This document shows, piece after piece, positions 50,422 to 62,400 of a stretch of 64,000 bases of DNA. The notes beneath the pieces were generated by a model. That model was not told the DNA's origin. It saw nothing but the letters and a program-made list of their open reading frames with translations, and did not search any database. Within the stretch, counting starts at the first letter, position 1. Every line of letters begins with the position of its first letter. Source of the stretch: Rhynchopus sp. YZ270_cl-10 (lineage: Eukaryota > Euglenozoa > Diplonemea > Diplonemida > Diplonemidae); NCBI GenBank assembly GCA_964035575.1, contig OZ037889.1:372001-436000 (forward strand), written 5' to 3'. The position numbers and the translations under genes are program-made.

Positions 50422-53400
50422 TCAGTCACACTGAAGTAACAAACAGACACCTCTGCGTATCCATTTCGAGGCAGTGTCGTTCTCATCTGCGAGGTTCAGA
50501 CTGCAGTCGAAGACCCAGTTCGCACTGGTACGCGACGGGTGCAGGTAGGCAGGGCAGCTGAGTTGTTTGGGGCCCTTCTTAGCGGGCTGGCGGGCAGACT
50601 CGGCTGTGATGAAGATGAGAGGCATCTTTGTGGGCTCGGCCTTAGGGAGCGGGTCGCGGATCTTTTGGCGGGGGCGGTCCCAGCCTGCGCCATCGAGGTG
50701 GAGGCCGTAGACGTATACACCTTCGGGGGGGATGCGCTCGCAGTCGCTGCCTTCGTAGCGTGTCACCTCGGTCGTCAGCACCGCCTCGTCTAGGGACCAC
50801 GCCGCCACGTCTCCTGCATGCAGCCGCGTCACCTCCTGGCACACCGAGGTAAGGAACCCCTGCGGGTTGTAAAACCCGCTGATCCAGTACCTCGAGGGCC
50901 GGTCGTCGCGCATCCATTTGTCCAGCTGTTCGTGGCGACGCAGCAGGTTTGCCCACCAAAGCCCAAGCGCCGACCCCGTCCACGTCACCTGAACCCACCT
51001 CTCTGGAATCCTCGAATCATATATCGCATCTAAAGCGTTCTGCAAGCCCGGCGACATCACGACAGTACCCGCAATAGCAAGACGCAGGTCGTGTAGAACG
51101 TCTCGGATGACAGATATTGCGTTCTGAATAGGGAGTGTGGTGTGGCAGAGGGGTGGCTAAGGTGGCTAAGGTGGGTAGGGTGTGGGGGCATACATTGAGC
51201 CGTTTCACCTCCTGCATCAGAAAGATTGTGAGTGGCGCGAAGAGTGCGCTGTTTGGCGACCCAACACGGCCCAGGCGTGTTGTAGCGGATTTGATCTGCG
51301 TTGATGATTGTATGGGTGTGGCTAGGGCTAAGGTTAGAGTAGGTGCATGCATACCGTCTCAGCATCCCACTGCGCAGGAAGGCCTTCGTACATGCGTGTC
51401 GCCTCGGCACTGACGACGTCCTCACGGCTGCGCCCGGCCGTGGTAGAGGTTTGCTTGGGTTGAATGTTGATGATCGTGTTGAGCACGTTTTGTACCTGTT
51501 GGATGAAGACGTGAGGCAATTACAAAAAAAAAAACTTGAAATACGAATGCATCACACCCGAGCATGCAACTTCGATAATTAATTTGATACTAAAATACAA
51601 CCACACCCCATACCGTTTGCTGCCGGTACGCAATCTCTGCGTTCGGGTGGAGGCCAAAGACGTCTGGCGTGTCCACGTCTGGGTACTGCTCCTCAAGGAA
51701 GTAGCGGTACTTCGAGATCTCCTCGAAGACAGGCATCTTGAAGCCCTCTGCGAACTGGTAGCCCTCCTGCAGGACCTGGGGGTTCATGACGGAGGAGACG
51801 ATGACGTTGAAGAGATTCTGGTCCTTCTCGTCTGTGATGCGCCCCCCGTAGAGGATCTTCGCAAGCATGTACCCCACTGTCTCCCAGTTCACTTGGCTCT
51901 TCTCGCTCTTCCTCCCGACGTCGTCGCCGATCTGCGTGAAGTGGTTGCTCAGAAACATCAATGACGAAGACAGGTCGCCATTATTAAACGTATATGGAAC
52001 GCTGAATCCAATAGCGCCAAACTTCTTCCTCTCTTGAACCAACGAATGCAGAAACGTGGCCGCAAACACAACGTTCTTCCAATCACTCCGCCGGAACGAA
52101 TCCAGCAGCTCCTGAGTCATCAGGCCAGACCCGACAGCAAAGCTTCGCACCAACCCGGCCTTGATGCCTACAGGGGGCTCATTCGTCAATTTAATACTCA
52201 TTTGCAAAAGGCCTATTGGGAAGTCTTCTGAAGGTTCTCCGGTTATCCAAAGTTTTGCCTCTGAGTGTGATACACTTTGCCCCGCCTTTTTCAGTGCCTG
52301 CTTCTCCCCTAAATGAAGCTCTAAATTCGCCAAAAAGCGCGGCGACAGATGACAGTTCTGCAGCAACCCCCATCCCCCTTCGGGAAGAACCTGCTTGACA
52401 ATCCCCATGGCCTTGCCCTCCTGCCCTTCACCCATTGCGATGTCTTTTACCACCTTTCTGCGCTTCTTTGCCAAAGAATAAATCAGAGAGCTTGGGTCTG
52501 CCCCTGGGGACAGTAAATAGATGATTGGGGTCAACTCATCGGTGCTACTTAGGATTTCTTCAAGATTGGGTGGCTGCGATGTGGAGTATTGAGGGCCAAG
52601 GGTGTGCTGTACGAAGGTGCGGGCTGCAACCAAGGTTCTGTCCTCTCTGATGCTGCGGACAATCAAGAAGCGTTCAAAAGCGGGCAGCGGTTTGTGCTCA
52701 GTGTCGGGGATGGTCATCAGCTCAGGGGTGTCCGAGTCATACCAGACCCGCCACTCCCGTTCATTTGACACAATTTGGTTGGCAAACCCTTCCAAACACT
52801 TTGAGCACTTCATCGACTGCGCGGTGTTCGTTTTGCTTAGCTCGTCGAGAGATAACACATTGTCCCAAGCACGTTCCGAAAGCCATTCAAATGGTTTAGG
52901 GCGGGCAAGCTCATTTCGTACTCCCCCGGATCCGCCTTTTAAGAAGAGTTGAAAGAGCTCTGGGGATAATAGCTTGTCACGCCGCAGGACGTTGCAGGCA
53001 ATGAGGATGACGAAGAGCAATTTGTGGCGGGTGTACAGCCCGCAGTCTACAAAGTTGAAGACCAGATCGGTTAGCTTCGCTACGATTGCGTCGATGCGGC
53101 GACCTGAGGAATTTGGTGTTTCGGCCACCGCTAGGTCAAATAGAGAGCGGAACTGTGCCAAGGAGGACTGATACATTGGGTTGACCAAAGCCATCTCCAC
53201 CACAACGAAGTAAAGCACAGAACCTCTGACCGCAAATGGCTGATATTCGGAGGACGCCACGTCAAGCCGCTTCCTCGTCTCCTCAGCGCCAAGCTGCTTC
53301 TCTGTCAGCTCTGCCGAATGCACTTTGTTCTCCGAGAGAGTAAGAATGACGTCCTCGTCATCAATCAGATTGGACGTCGAAGAGCTAAGCTGCGACAACA

Positions 53401-56400
53401 GACGCTCCTCCAGACTCGCAAGCATCTTCTTGTTGAGACTCATATTCAGTACCAGCCGTTCCCGCTCCTGCTCCAACTCAAATTTTTCCTTTTTGATGAC
53501 GTCCGAAAGAAGCTGCTCCTCCAACCCATTCATCGTCACCGTAAAGTCTATCACAGACAGCTTTGCAAAGACCTCTGGCGGCAGCTTCGGATTCGACAGT
53601 TTTGTAATAAAGAATATTTTGAACCCACTGCTATAGTCCATACGGATCTCCTCTCCGCTGGTTGGGTTAACAAGATTGATGTACGGTTTCCTCCCCTTCA
53701 CAACTTGGTGATTCAGAATCGGGTCGAAGCAGGGGTCAATAGACTCTCCGATGTTATCGACAATGAGCAGCTGGCCATTCTCCATTTGCTCTTGAATCGC
53801 TGCGAACAGATCTTTATCGGTGCTGTGCACTATCCTAACTGGAGGGCACTCAAACGGTTGGACCTCCTCTTGGGGTGCTTCGTGGCGGAGAGGCATTTTG
53901 TCGTTTGTTTCGGGAGACGGTCCGCTCATGATGTCATCATGCTTCACAAAACTGGCTCGTTTCAACCAATCCACCCCTTGCCTCTGCGGATCAACGAACA
54001 ACGCATACCGTGGAACCTCCTTCGTCACATTGTGTGAAACCATTATCGCATTTTGCATCGAATGCTCATCGAGGGGAAGGCCTTGGAGTTGCCAATCCGA
54101 TATTGCATCATCAGATTCAAGGAAAGAGACGAGCCCGCCTCCTACCCGGATGCAGGAACTAACGGGGAGGGAATGAGAGGCGCTGGTTTTGATAAGAACA
54201 TCGTTTACAACGTGCTGACGGTATTCAAAATTGTAGGCCCCGCAGTAGGTAAGAAAGGCACTGCAGACGACGGTGTCGCCAACAAGGTGGGTGAGCATGA
54301 CTTTGTTTGCTTCATACTGTGCAGTCCATCGGTCGCGTTCACCACGTAGGTCAGCAATGAGCTTGTCAGCCACAGAGACACGCCGTGTAGTCTCCTCCGC
54401 GCTGTGCTCCATCTTCGCAAGCTCTTCCTCCTTTGCAGACAATGCGGAGCGCTGGCGTTGGTTCTCGGAGTTTACTTGTTGCAGTTCGTTTTCTTTTGCG
54501 CGGAGTTTCGCCTTCGCCTGCCTCAAAGAAGCTTCCATCATCCGCAAATTCTCCATCTTCGGCTCAACAACTCTCGCAATTTTAATATAATTCCGCATCG
54601 AAACTACCCATTTACAAAGCCCTCCTAACGCATGCGATGTGGACCACGCATCCTCATATTTAAACTCCGGCAAATCAAGGTATGGGTCGAGAAATTCACA
54701 GGTCTCTTCATTGATGTAGTCCTTACGCCGTTCCGTGAAGTCAAGAATTTGCCGCACACAGTCTCCGTTTGAGATGAACTTCTTCCCTCCACCTCCAAAC
54801 GGGGCAGCGCAAAACTTCGCATCCATACCATTTCCTCTAAGATCCCAGGAAGGTGTGATAAACCCATTTCCACGCCCCAAAACACGCCCTCCTTTGCGAA
54901 GCTCGGTTGCAGAGATTGGGTGTAAAACGGAGTAGTGCATTAGGATAAGCACACCGTCCATGACGACACGTGTAAGATGTGCAGGGTTGTTTGCGGATCC
55001 TTGCAGTTCTCTGAGGTCAGAGGAGGTGATGTCTGTCGCAGCCTGCTTCGCAGACTCGAGGGCAGGTAGGGCCAGTTCTAGCTCTTTGTTTGCTTCGTCT
55101 TTTTGTTCTTGTACATTCGCTGCGTCGCCTGCTAGCGTATCCTTCACAGCGCACACCTCCTCCTCCTTCAGTGCCGCCGCCCTCGAGGCTTCCTTGACGT
55201 CCACCAGCTGGCATTGTATCTCCCTCTTGCTTGTCGCGAGCGTGGCTTCCTGCTCTTGAAGGTCCTTTTTCATGATGCGAATCTGTACTCCAGCCTCGTC
55301 TAGCCGGGCTAAACCCTTTTGGATTTTGGTAGCGCTGGTTTGAATGTTTCCATTCTTATTGGAATAGAGGCTCTGAAAGGTGGAGAGGAGCGTCAAATAG
55401 GAGCGAGGTGTGGTGTGAACAACGCGGCGGTATCGGAGGAAGAAGTCCTGTGTCAGGTCGGTGTGGATTTGATGGACGTGGGCGAGGCAACGGAGGAGTT
55501 TTTGTTTGTCTGCGTCACGCTCGTTGAGGGAGAATTGCTTGAGTTGTACAGAGGCAACTTCAACTAAGGCTTCATCCGGCCAAGGGAAAAACCAATCCAC
55601 ACAGCAAGATACAATCGCAGGGAACTCCCTCGCGCGCCTCCGGAAGGCCTCTCCAGGGGAGAAGCACAACACCAAATGCAGGTTGTCCCGCACCTTCCTC
55701 ACAAAGTAGCTGTACAAAAACTCATGCGAAAGGTTGTCTCCCGCGCCCTCCTTCACAGCAAGGTTAAAGGTGCATTGAAGGATTTCTTCTCGTTCAGTTG
55801 GATCTTTGTCCCAGAGGCCCTGAATTTCTCCGGTGCTGAGAAATATGTTGATGATTTCGAGAAATTTTTCTGATGTGATGCTTGAGTCGGAGATGATGAA
55901 GGCGACCGGTTTTTTTAGGCCAGCGATTTTAAAGAGTTCGCGGAAGTCGTCTGTGAGACCTTGCAGGCCGTATCCTGGGGTGGTGGCGAGCTGGTGGAGG
56001 TGGTTGTCCGAGAGAAATGCGGCGAGCCTTGCGAGGGACCGCTTTCCTGACCCACCTACACCAACGAGAAGCATGTTGCCCCGCTGCATTGAGAGAAGCC
56101 GTGCAATGCGTACTATATGCTTCACCGCAGCGTCAAATAACACCAAATCCAGCCTCTTCGCCTTCCCCTCCGTCGCATTGTACACCTGCACCATCGACCG
56201 CAACTTATCCTTCAACTGAATCAACGTCTCCACCGGAAGATACCTCTTTCGGTATGTCTCCTCACTCACCGACCCACCTAAACTACTCTGAGGCATCAAA
56301 CTCCCGGTTTCAGGGTCAATCTCTGTACTGACACCAAGAAAATCAACGAAATACGATTGTTTTGGAATGCTACCAACATTAAAGGCGGTTTCATCATCAA

Positions 56401-59400
56401 ATCGAGAAAGAATTGAATCAAGGTTGGAGTCGAACCATTGTTTGTCTTGCGCATCAACTAGACGGTCTGCGAAGACTCGGGTTGCCTCATGACGCCAAAG
56501 ACGGAGAAGAAGGATGATAGGAGTGGCTACGTCTTCTACATTAAAAAACAGCTCGGTGTCGCATTTCATGACACCCTGGAATAAAAGGGACAGATCCCGC
56601 AGGGAGAACACATAGTGAAACTTCGCTGGGGTTGGCAGCAGCTTTTTGGACACCTTCTTCCAACATTCTATTGAGAGTTGCGGAAGCTGTTTCAAAACCT
56701 CGCGAAACTCCTCAGAATAACAGCCGCCACCACCTTGCAAAAATTTCCCTTCGATGTAGGCACCAAAAATCTTTTCCAAAGATGAGTCTTCCGGCATCGG
56801 AACGCAATACGATGAAAAATGCGGTTTCAGCCGATGTGGAACATCGTTGTTTCCACCACCCGGAGTCGCCATGCAAGCAAGAAAAGCGAAATCGGTGATG
56901 TACAAAAAATCGTTCGTTTTATCAAGGGAATACATCCCGCTCTCTGCCATATGCTGGCGGACGACCTCATTTGTCACCTGGTCGCCCCAAGCGTTGACCT
57001 CCGGCATGCTTATGTCATCAATGAACAGAACAATCTTCTTTTCGCGTTTCGGTCCGTAGCCACGACTGCCCACCTTTTTCTCAACAAGCTCCAGCACGTT
57101 GTCATAGTAGCTCCGTGTAGTGCTGGTATGCGAAAAATTCAGTTTTTTGTAGGCCCAAGCGCCGGCTTCACTGCTAGCCTCCTCTTCTGTTACTGATTTG
57201 CGTTCAAGGCTCTTCCTCTGCACGCTCTGTCTACGCTGCTCCTGAGGTGTTTTCTGTTGCAGCAATTTTAACAGAAAATTCTCGGCAGTGACAGTCTTGG
57301 CAACCCCAGTGCTTCCTATGAGCAGAACAGCTCGTTGAACAACAAAGTTTTTCTCCAAGAGAAACTCCAGCCGCGTTGAGTCAACCGTAGGTACAAAAAG
57401 CTCTGAAAACGAAAAGTCTGGTTTCGTGGGAAAGGCAAAGGGGCGCATAGTCTCCTCCCAAGGAACCCATCGGTTGTGCGTGACGTCGATGAATTTGTCG
57501 AACACCGTTGCTTCTTCAAAGTCGGTGTTGAAGGTGTCTGTTAGCCCCCGCAGTTTTTCGTCAAAAATGCGTTTTGCAGAATTGACGTTGGCACCATGTA
57601 GCATCCCACCAAAGGTCCATACAACTGCAAACCAAAACACATTTGTCACCACCTCTTCACTCCATTTCCGATCATGCCCACCATGCGTATCACCCCCAAC
57701 CATTGCCACGATAAGATAATAGGTAGATAACACAAAGTGAACCAAGCTTGACTTCATCACCCCATCATAGCAGTCTTTACAGTAAATCTCCCACACCGCG
57801 TTTACGACGTTTGCAACTGAATAGACTGCTTCATTTTCAAACTCCTTTGGCCGCTTTTCGCGTGGTCCTGAATAATGTTTTGGATAGAGTGCCGCTTTGG
57901 TACCATTCTCTTTAATACAGTAATGTGGTTCGGTGGTGAAAAAGAGTTTAGTGAGGACAGAAGTGATGCTGGGGGAGAGGGTGGCGGCCGAGCCTTTAGG
58001 GAGGAGACCCGAATCGGTTTCTTTTGCTTGGAGTTTTGCGCGGAGGACGGGGTTCCAGCCGAGTTCTCGTTCGGAGATGTAGACGATTCCGGCGCGGGAA
58101 ACGGTTGCAGGAGATGCGTTGTGAAGGTTTTCGACCTCGAAACAGCACTTCATATTGTCAGTCATCGGGATTCGGTCGCCCCCAGCGAGGGTGAGGAGTT
58201 TGTTGTCGTCGAGAACAGTGTTGAGGTTTTCTACCCACAGCGCGTCGATGGGTCCGTCGCAGGTAATCCAGATGTTGCCTGATTTGATGGAAACGGTTTT
58301 CTTCCAGATATGCGAGAACACCCCATCCGCCCATTCCCCTGTTGTGCTGTCGAGTTGTCCAAACATTTCTTGTGCGGTGATTGCTTTAGGGTACATTCGG
58401 ATAATAGAGGTTTTTGAACCGTCTTCTGATGTTGCCTTTTGAAGTGCCTCTAGAATCGATGTTTTCCCGCAAAGTGAAGGGCCAACGACCATAATACCAT
58501 GGCGTACCTTGAGGAGTTCATGTAGTTGAAAGCTTTTGTCAAAGAGTTTGGGGTGGAAGACAAACCCGACTTCTTCCCATGCAGTGGTGACCTGGCGGGT
58601 GAGTTGTGCGTCTGCTTCGATATCAGGGTGCTTTCCTGGAAAAATGTCTTGAAGCAGGTCAAGAAATAATTTAACATCTTCAAAAACGAGTTTGGACATA
58701 TTCATGTCAAGGAGCGTTCTCATGAAGAGGTGTTCTTCGAATTCTTTGCCTTCTTTTCGTGAGGCTTCCATAGCCCTGCGGAGACGGGTGCCTGAAGAGC
58801 GCAGTACGGAAAGGATGTTGCGGAGGCCAAAGTCGTAGTGTTGCTGCTTCGAAAGCTGCTGTTCGCAGAGCTTGTAGAGGTGGAAGAATTTTTCGCTGAG
58901 GGTGTCCTTCTCAGTGTATCCTGACGAGGCTAGCTTTACTCGCATGATAATCTTTCTATCCGGCACCATCATCGTTACTCCACGGAACAAATTTTTTAAA
59001 TTCTCCGGAAGCTCCTGCCTCCCCGCATACCCCGGATTCATTGTAATAAAATACCCGACACCTTGCTTCAAACTGCATATCGTATCATCCACAAAACGGA
59101 ATTCCTGTTTATGCTCTTTAAGAGCCTTCAAAACACATTCCATCTGCTGTGCAACAACGGAAAGAACTGGAAGAGCGATTCGGTTGAATTCATCAAAGCA
59201 ACCCCAAGCGCTCGCTTGGGCCAATCCTTTCACAATTTTTCCCATAGCGTTACGGTCCATTTGGTCAGAGCAGTTGAACACCACGACATAAACACCGTAA
59301 GATCTGCCAAGGTCTTTTGTCGTTTCGGTTTTTCCGGTGCCTGCGGGGCCGGCTGGGGCACCGCCGAGTTTCATCGCTAAGGCTTGTGAGAGGGTGATGT

Positions 59401-62400
59401 AACAGCGGTCGGTGAGGGGGGTGATAACCAAGCGTTCTTTGACTCCGAGGTATTCATTACAATATTCTTTGTCAGTGTCGCAGATGCTGACCAGAACTGC
59501 CTCGTGATCCACATTGTAATAGAAGCGACTCTGTTTGAGCCACTCAAAGCTGTGTTTCTCCTTTGCCGCGCGGTTCGCAGAATAAATGCTTTTCCTCCAA
59601 ATCTCCACCTGATGCTCATGAATCGTGATCAACGTCTCCACAGCCGTACGCTGCCTTTGATTCAAATTAATCTCCCGCGTCTTATGAATCAAAAACTCAA
59701 GCAATTCATTGAAGCGACCCTCCTTGGCGTGCTCCCTCCCTAGTTCTCGAGCTTTGGCGGCTTTCTCTGCTTTTGAGCTTGTAATGTACTCTGTGATGTC
59801 TGCAGTCCAGAGAAGCTGCACCGCAAGGAGAACACATTGTGAAGGAAAAGCATCCATGAGAGAGGAGAAGGCGTATTTGTCAAGATACGGTGCAGTTGGG
59901 TTGCGGATGTTGGCGAGCTCGAGGGCGATGTGGGAGACACGGGTTTTGACGGTAGCTTGCATCTCTCTGACGAGCGCACCAAGCCACTCCTCCACATGGC
60001 CAATGCAACGCACACTATCAACAAGCTGAAGCTGTTCCCCTTCTGCAGAAATCAGCGTCGCTGCTTGAACCTCCTGCTTATCACTACGCACCCCTCTTGA
60101 TCTCGCAAAGTTTACATGCGACACGCCATCAAAGAGCTTCTTAACATAGGGTTGGATGGCGGTGGGGTCCGACGCTTGAGACAAAATATCGAGCAACTCT
60201 TTATCCGCAACAAAATAAAAGCGTGGAAAGGCGCGTTTCTTTGTCTCCAAATACGCAGAAAGCTGTCGTTGAAGCCCTTCTAGCCCTTCTCTCAGCGGGG
60301 TTAACGTCGCAAATAGATCGCCATCTGTGCACAAAGAGACGACAATGGGGTTCTCCTGTGCGCGAGAAATCACCTTAAACCATTGTTTGTCGATGTGGTT
60401 GAATTTTTTAGCTTCCGTTGGCATTTGTTTTGTTATGTCTCCACCGCTGAAGACAGCTTCCAATGCTTGCCAATGTTGTTGCACCTCTAGCCATAGATCG
60501 ATTACCTTATCGGATGTGACCAGTTTGCTCATCCACGTCTTCACGATGTTCCGGAAGGGTTCGAGATACTTCGGGTTGATGCCGCCTAGAAGCATCTGAG
60601 ACTCTTCCAGCTTTTCTTTGATCTCAGAGACAACAGAGTTCTTCAAAAGCAACGCACCCCGCCCACGCCACTCATCAAACTCAAAGGCCGCAGATGCCCA
60701 TTCCTTTAGAACCTTTTCGATCGAGAGGTCCACCTGGCATTCCTTTTCTGCGCGGGTCGCGACTTCTTCCACCGCCTCGAGATAGTTGATGAGATCCGCA
60801 TCGATCAGATGCTTTAATTTAAATACATCAGGCTCTAACCTCCAGGAAGCCCCGGTGATTTCCATTAGTTCCTGCCAATGGCGTGCCTGAAGGTATTCTG
60901 TAGCGAGGTTTGTGATCAAAGGACGGAGCTGTCCAAAGGCAAGAATCGTAGCCTCCAGCTCCTTAAAGGCGTCTCTCTGTTTGACTGCACGAGGCAGAGC
61001 GCGGCATTGTACTATAAATCCACTGCATTCCTGCTCAATCAAATCAATGGAACTGTTTCGTTTGATATCCACCCACAACGCATCACCGTGCACTGTCATC
61101 TTCTGTTTGACCGCACCGAATAGAGAATACAATTTCGAAAGCTGGCTGATCTCCTTTGCAGTCGAAGAGAGCTCCGGGAACCTGAAATGCGGCATGCCAA
61201 ATAGGTCTTCTCCTGCGGTAAGTGTCTTCCATGTACGCAGTTTATCTTCAAAGAGACGGGTGTACTTTTTGAGTCGATTGTTCGCCTCCTCTGGGGGAAG
61301 GCCAGGTACAGAAGGACCGTGCTCCTCAAAATCATTTCTGAATACAGTGAGGGAGACGCGAAAGCGCTGTACGGAATGCACCAGGTCGAATTTGAAGCCG
61401 TTTTGCATATTGCCTATCTGATCGCTCTTCCGCTCCGCCAAGGCTCGCAGACGCCGCCATTCTACCTGCATCTCCCCAACCCTCTCGTATTCCTCGGCAG
61501 TCACGATGTGGATATTGTACGCCGGTTTGCGCAAAATAAAATACATTTCCTGCACCGGAGCAAACCGCAGCGCAACTTCTGCCTCCTTTTCACGTATTTT
61601 GTTGATTGCAGTCATTAATGCGCGAAGCCCTTCGAGGGTACCTGGGTCGCTTCCGAGAAGACGGTGGTATTCTGTGATTTCGTTCAAAAGAATGTCAAGG
61701 GTTTTCTCAGCTGTAGTGTGCAGGCAGGTTGCGAAGAGGTCACGCCATTCTACAGCAGCTTCGCGGAGGGAACGTAGAAGTGCCTTTGTATCAAGCTGAA
61801 CACAGCCAACAACGTGCGCCACGTTGCCAATATCAATTTCCGCTTCCTCAGCATATTGCTTGATTTTGCGTTCAAAGACCTGAAGAGAAGGGTTGCTGTT
61901 AAGAAACTTCTGAAACGCTTCGTCGCGCTGCGTCACCCACAAACTATTGTATCGGTCAAACGACGAAAGGTACTGTGAAACACGGTGGCCAAGACCCATG
62001 ATACCAGACCGTTCATCCTGCTGCGTGAGGCTGGAGTACACTGCCTGCAAATCTGTACCATTGATCTCATCAAAAAACGTTACCGGAGACTCAGGAATTC
62101 CGGACCAAGCAGGAATTTTTTTGGTACATTCGTACAGACACTTTGCAATGTGCACTACCCCGGTATGAATCTCCTTCAGACAAGGGTGCAGAAGTACCTG
62201 AGACCCTGCGAGCTGTACGCTGACTTCAAAGAAGGGAGACTTTACTGCCATGAAGCCTGTCTGCGGTGGTGTGATGCGTTGTGCAATCATTTTAAGCGAG
62301 CGGTTCTGACAGACTGCGACGCTCTGAAGGATAAGACTGAAGAAGTGCGCTTTGAAACCTACAAATTTGTTATGTACATTCCCGATGAGCGGCGTTTTCT

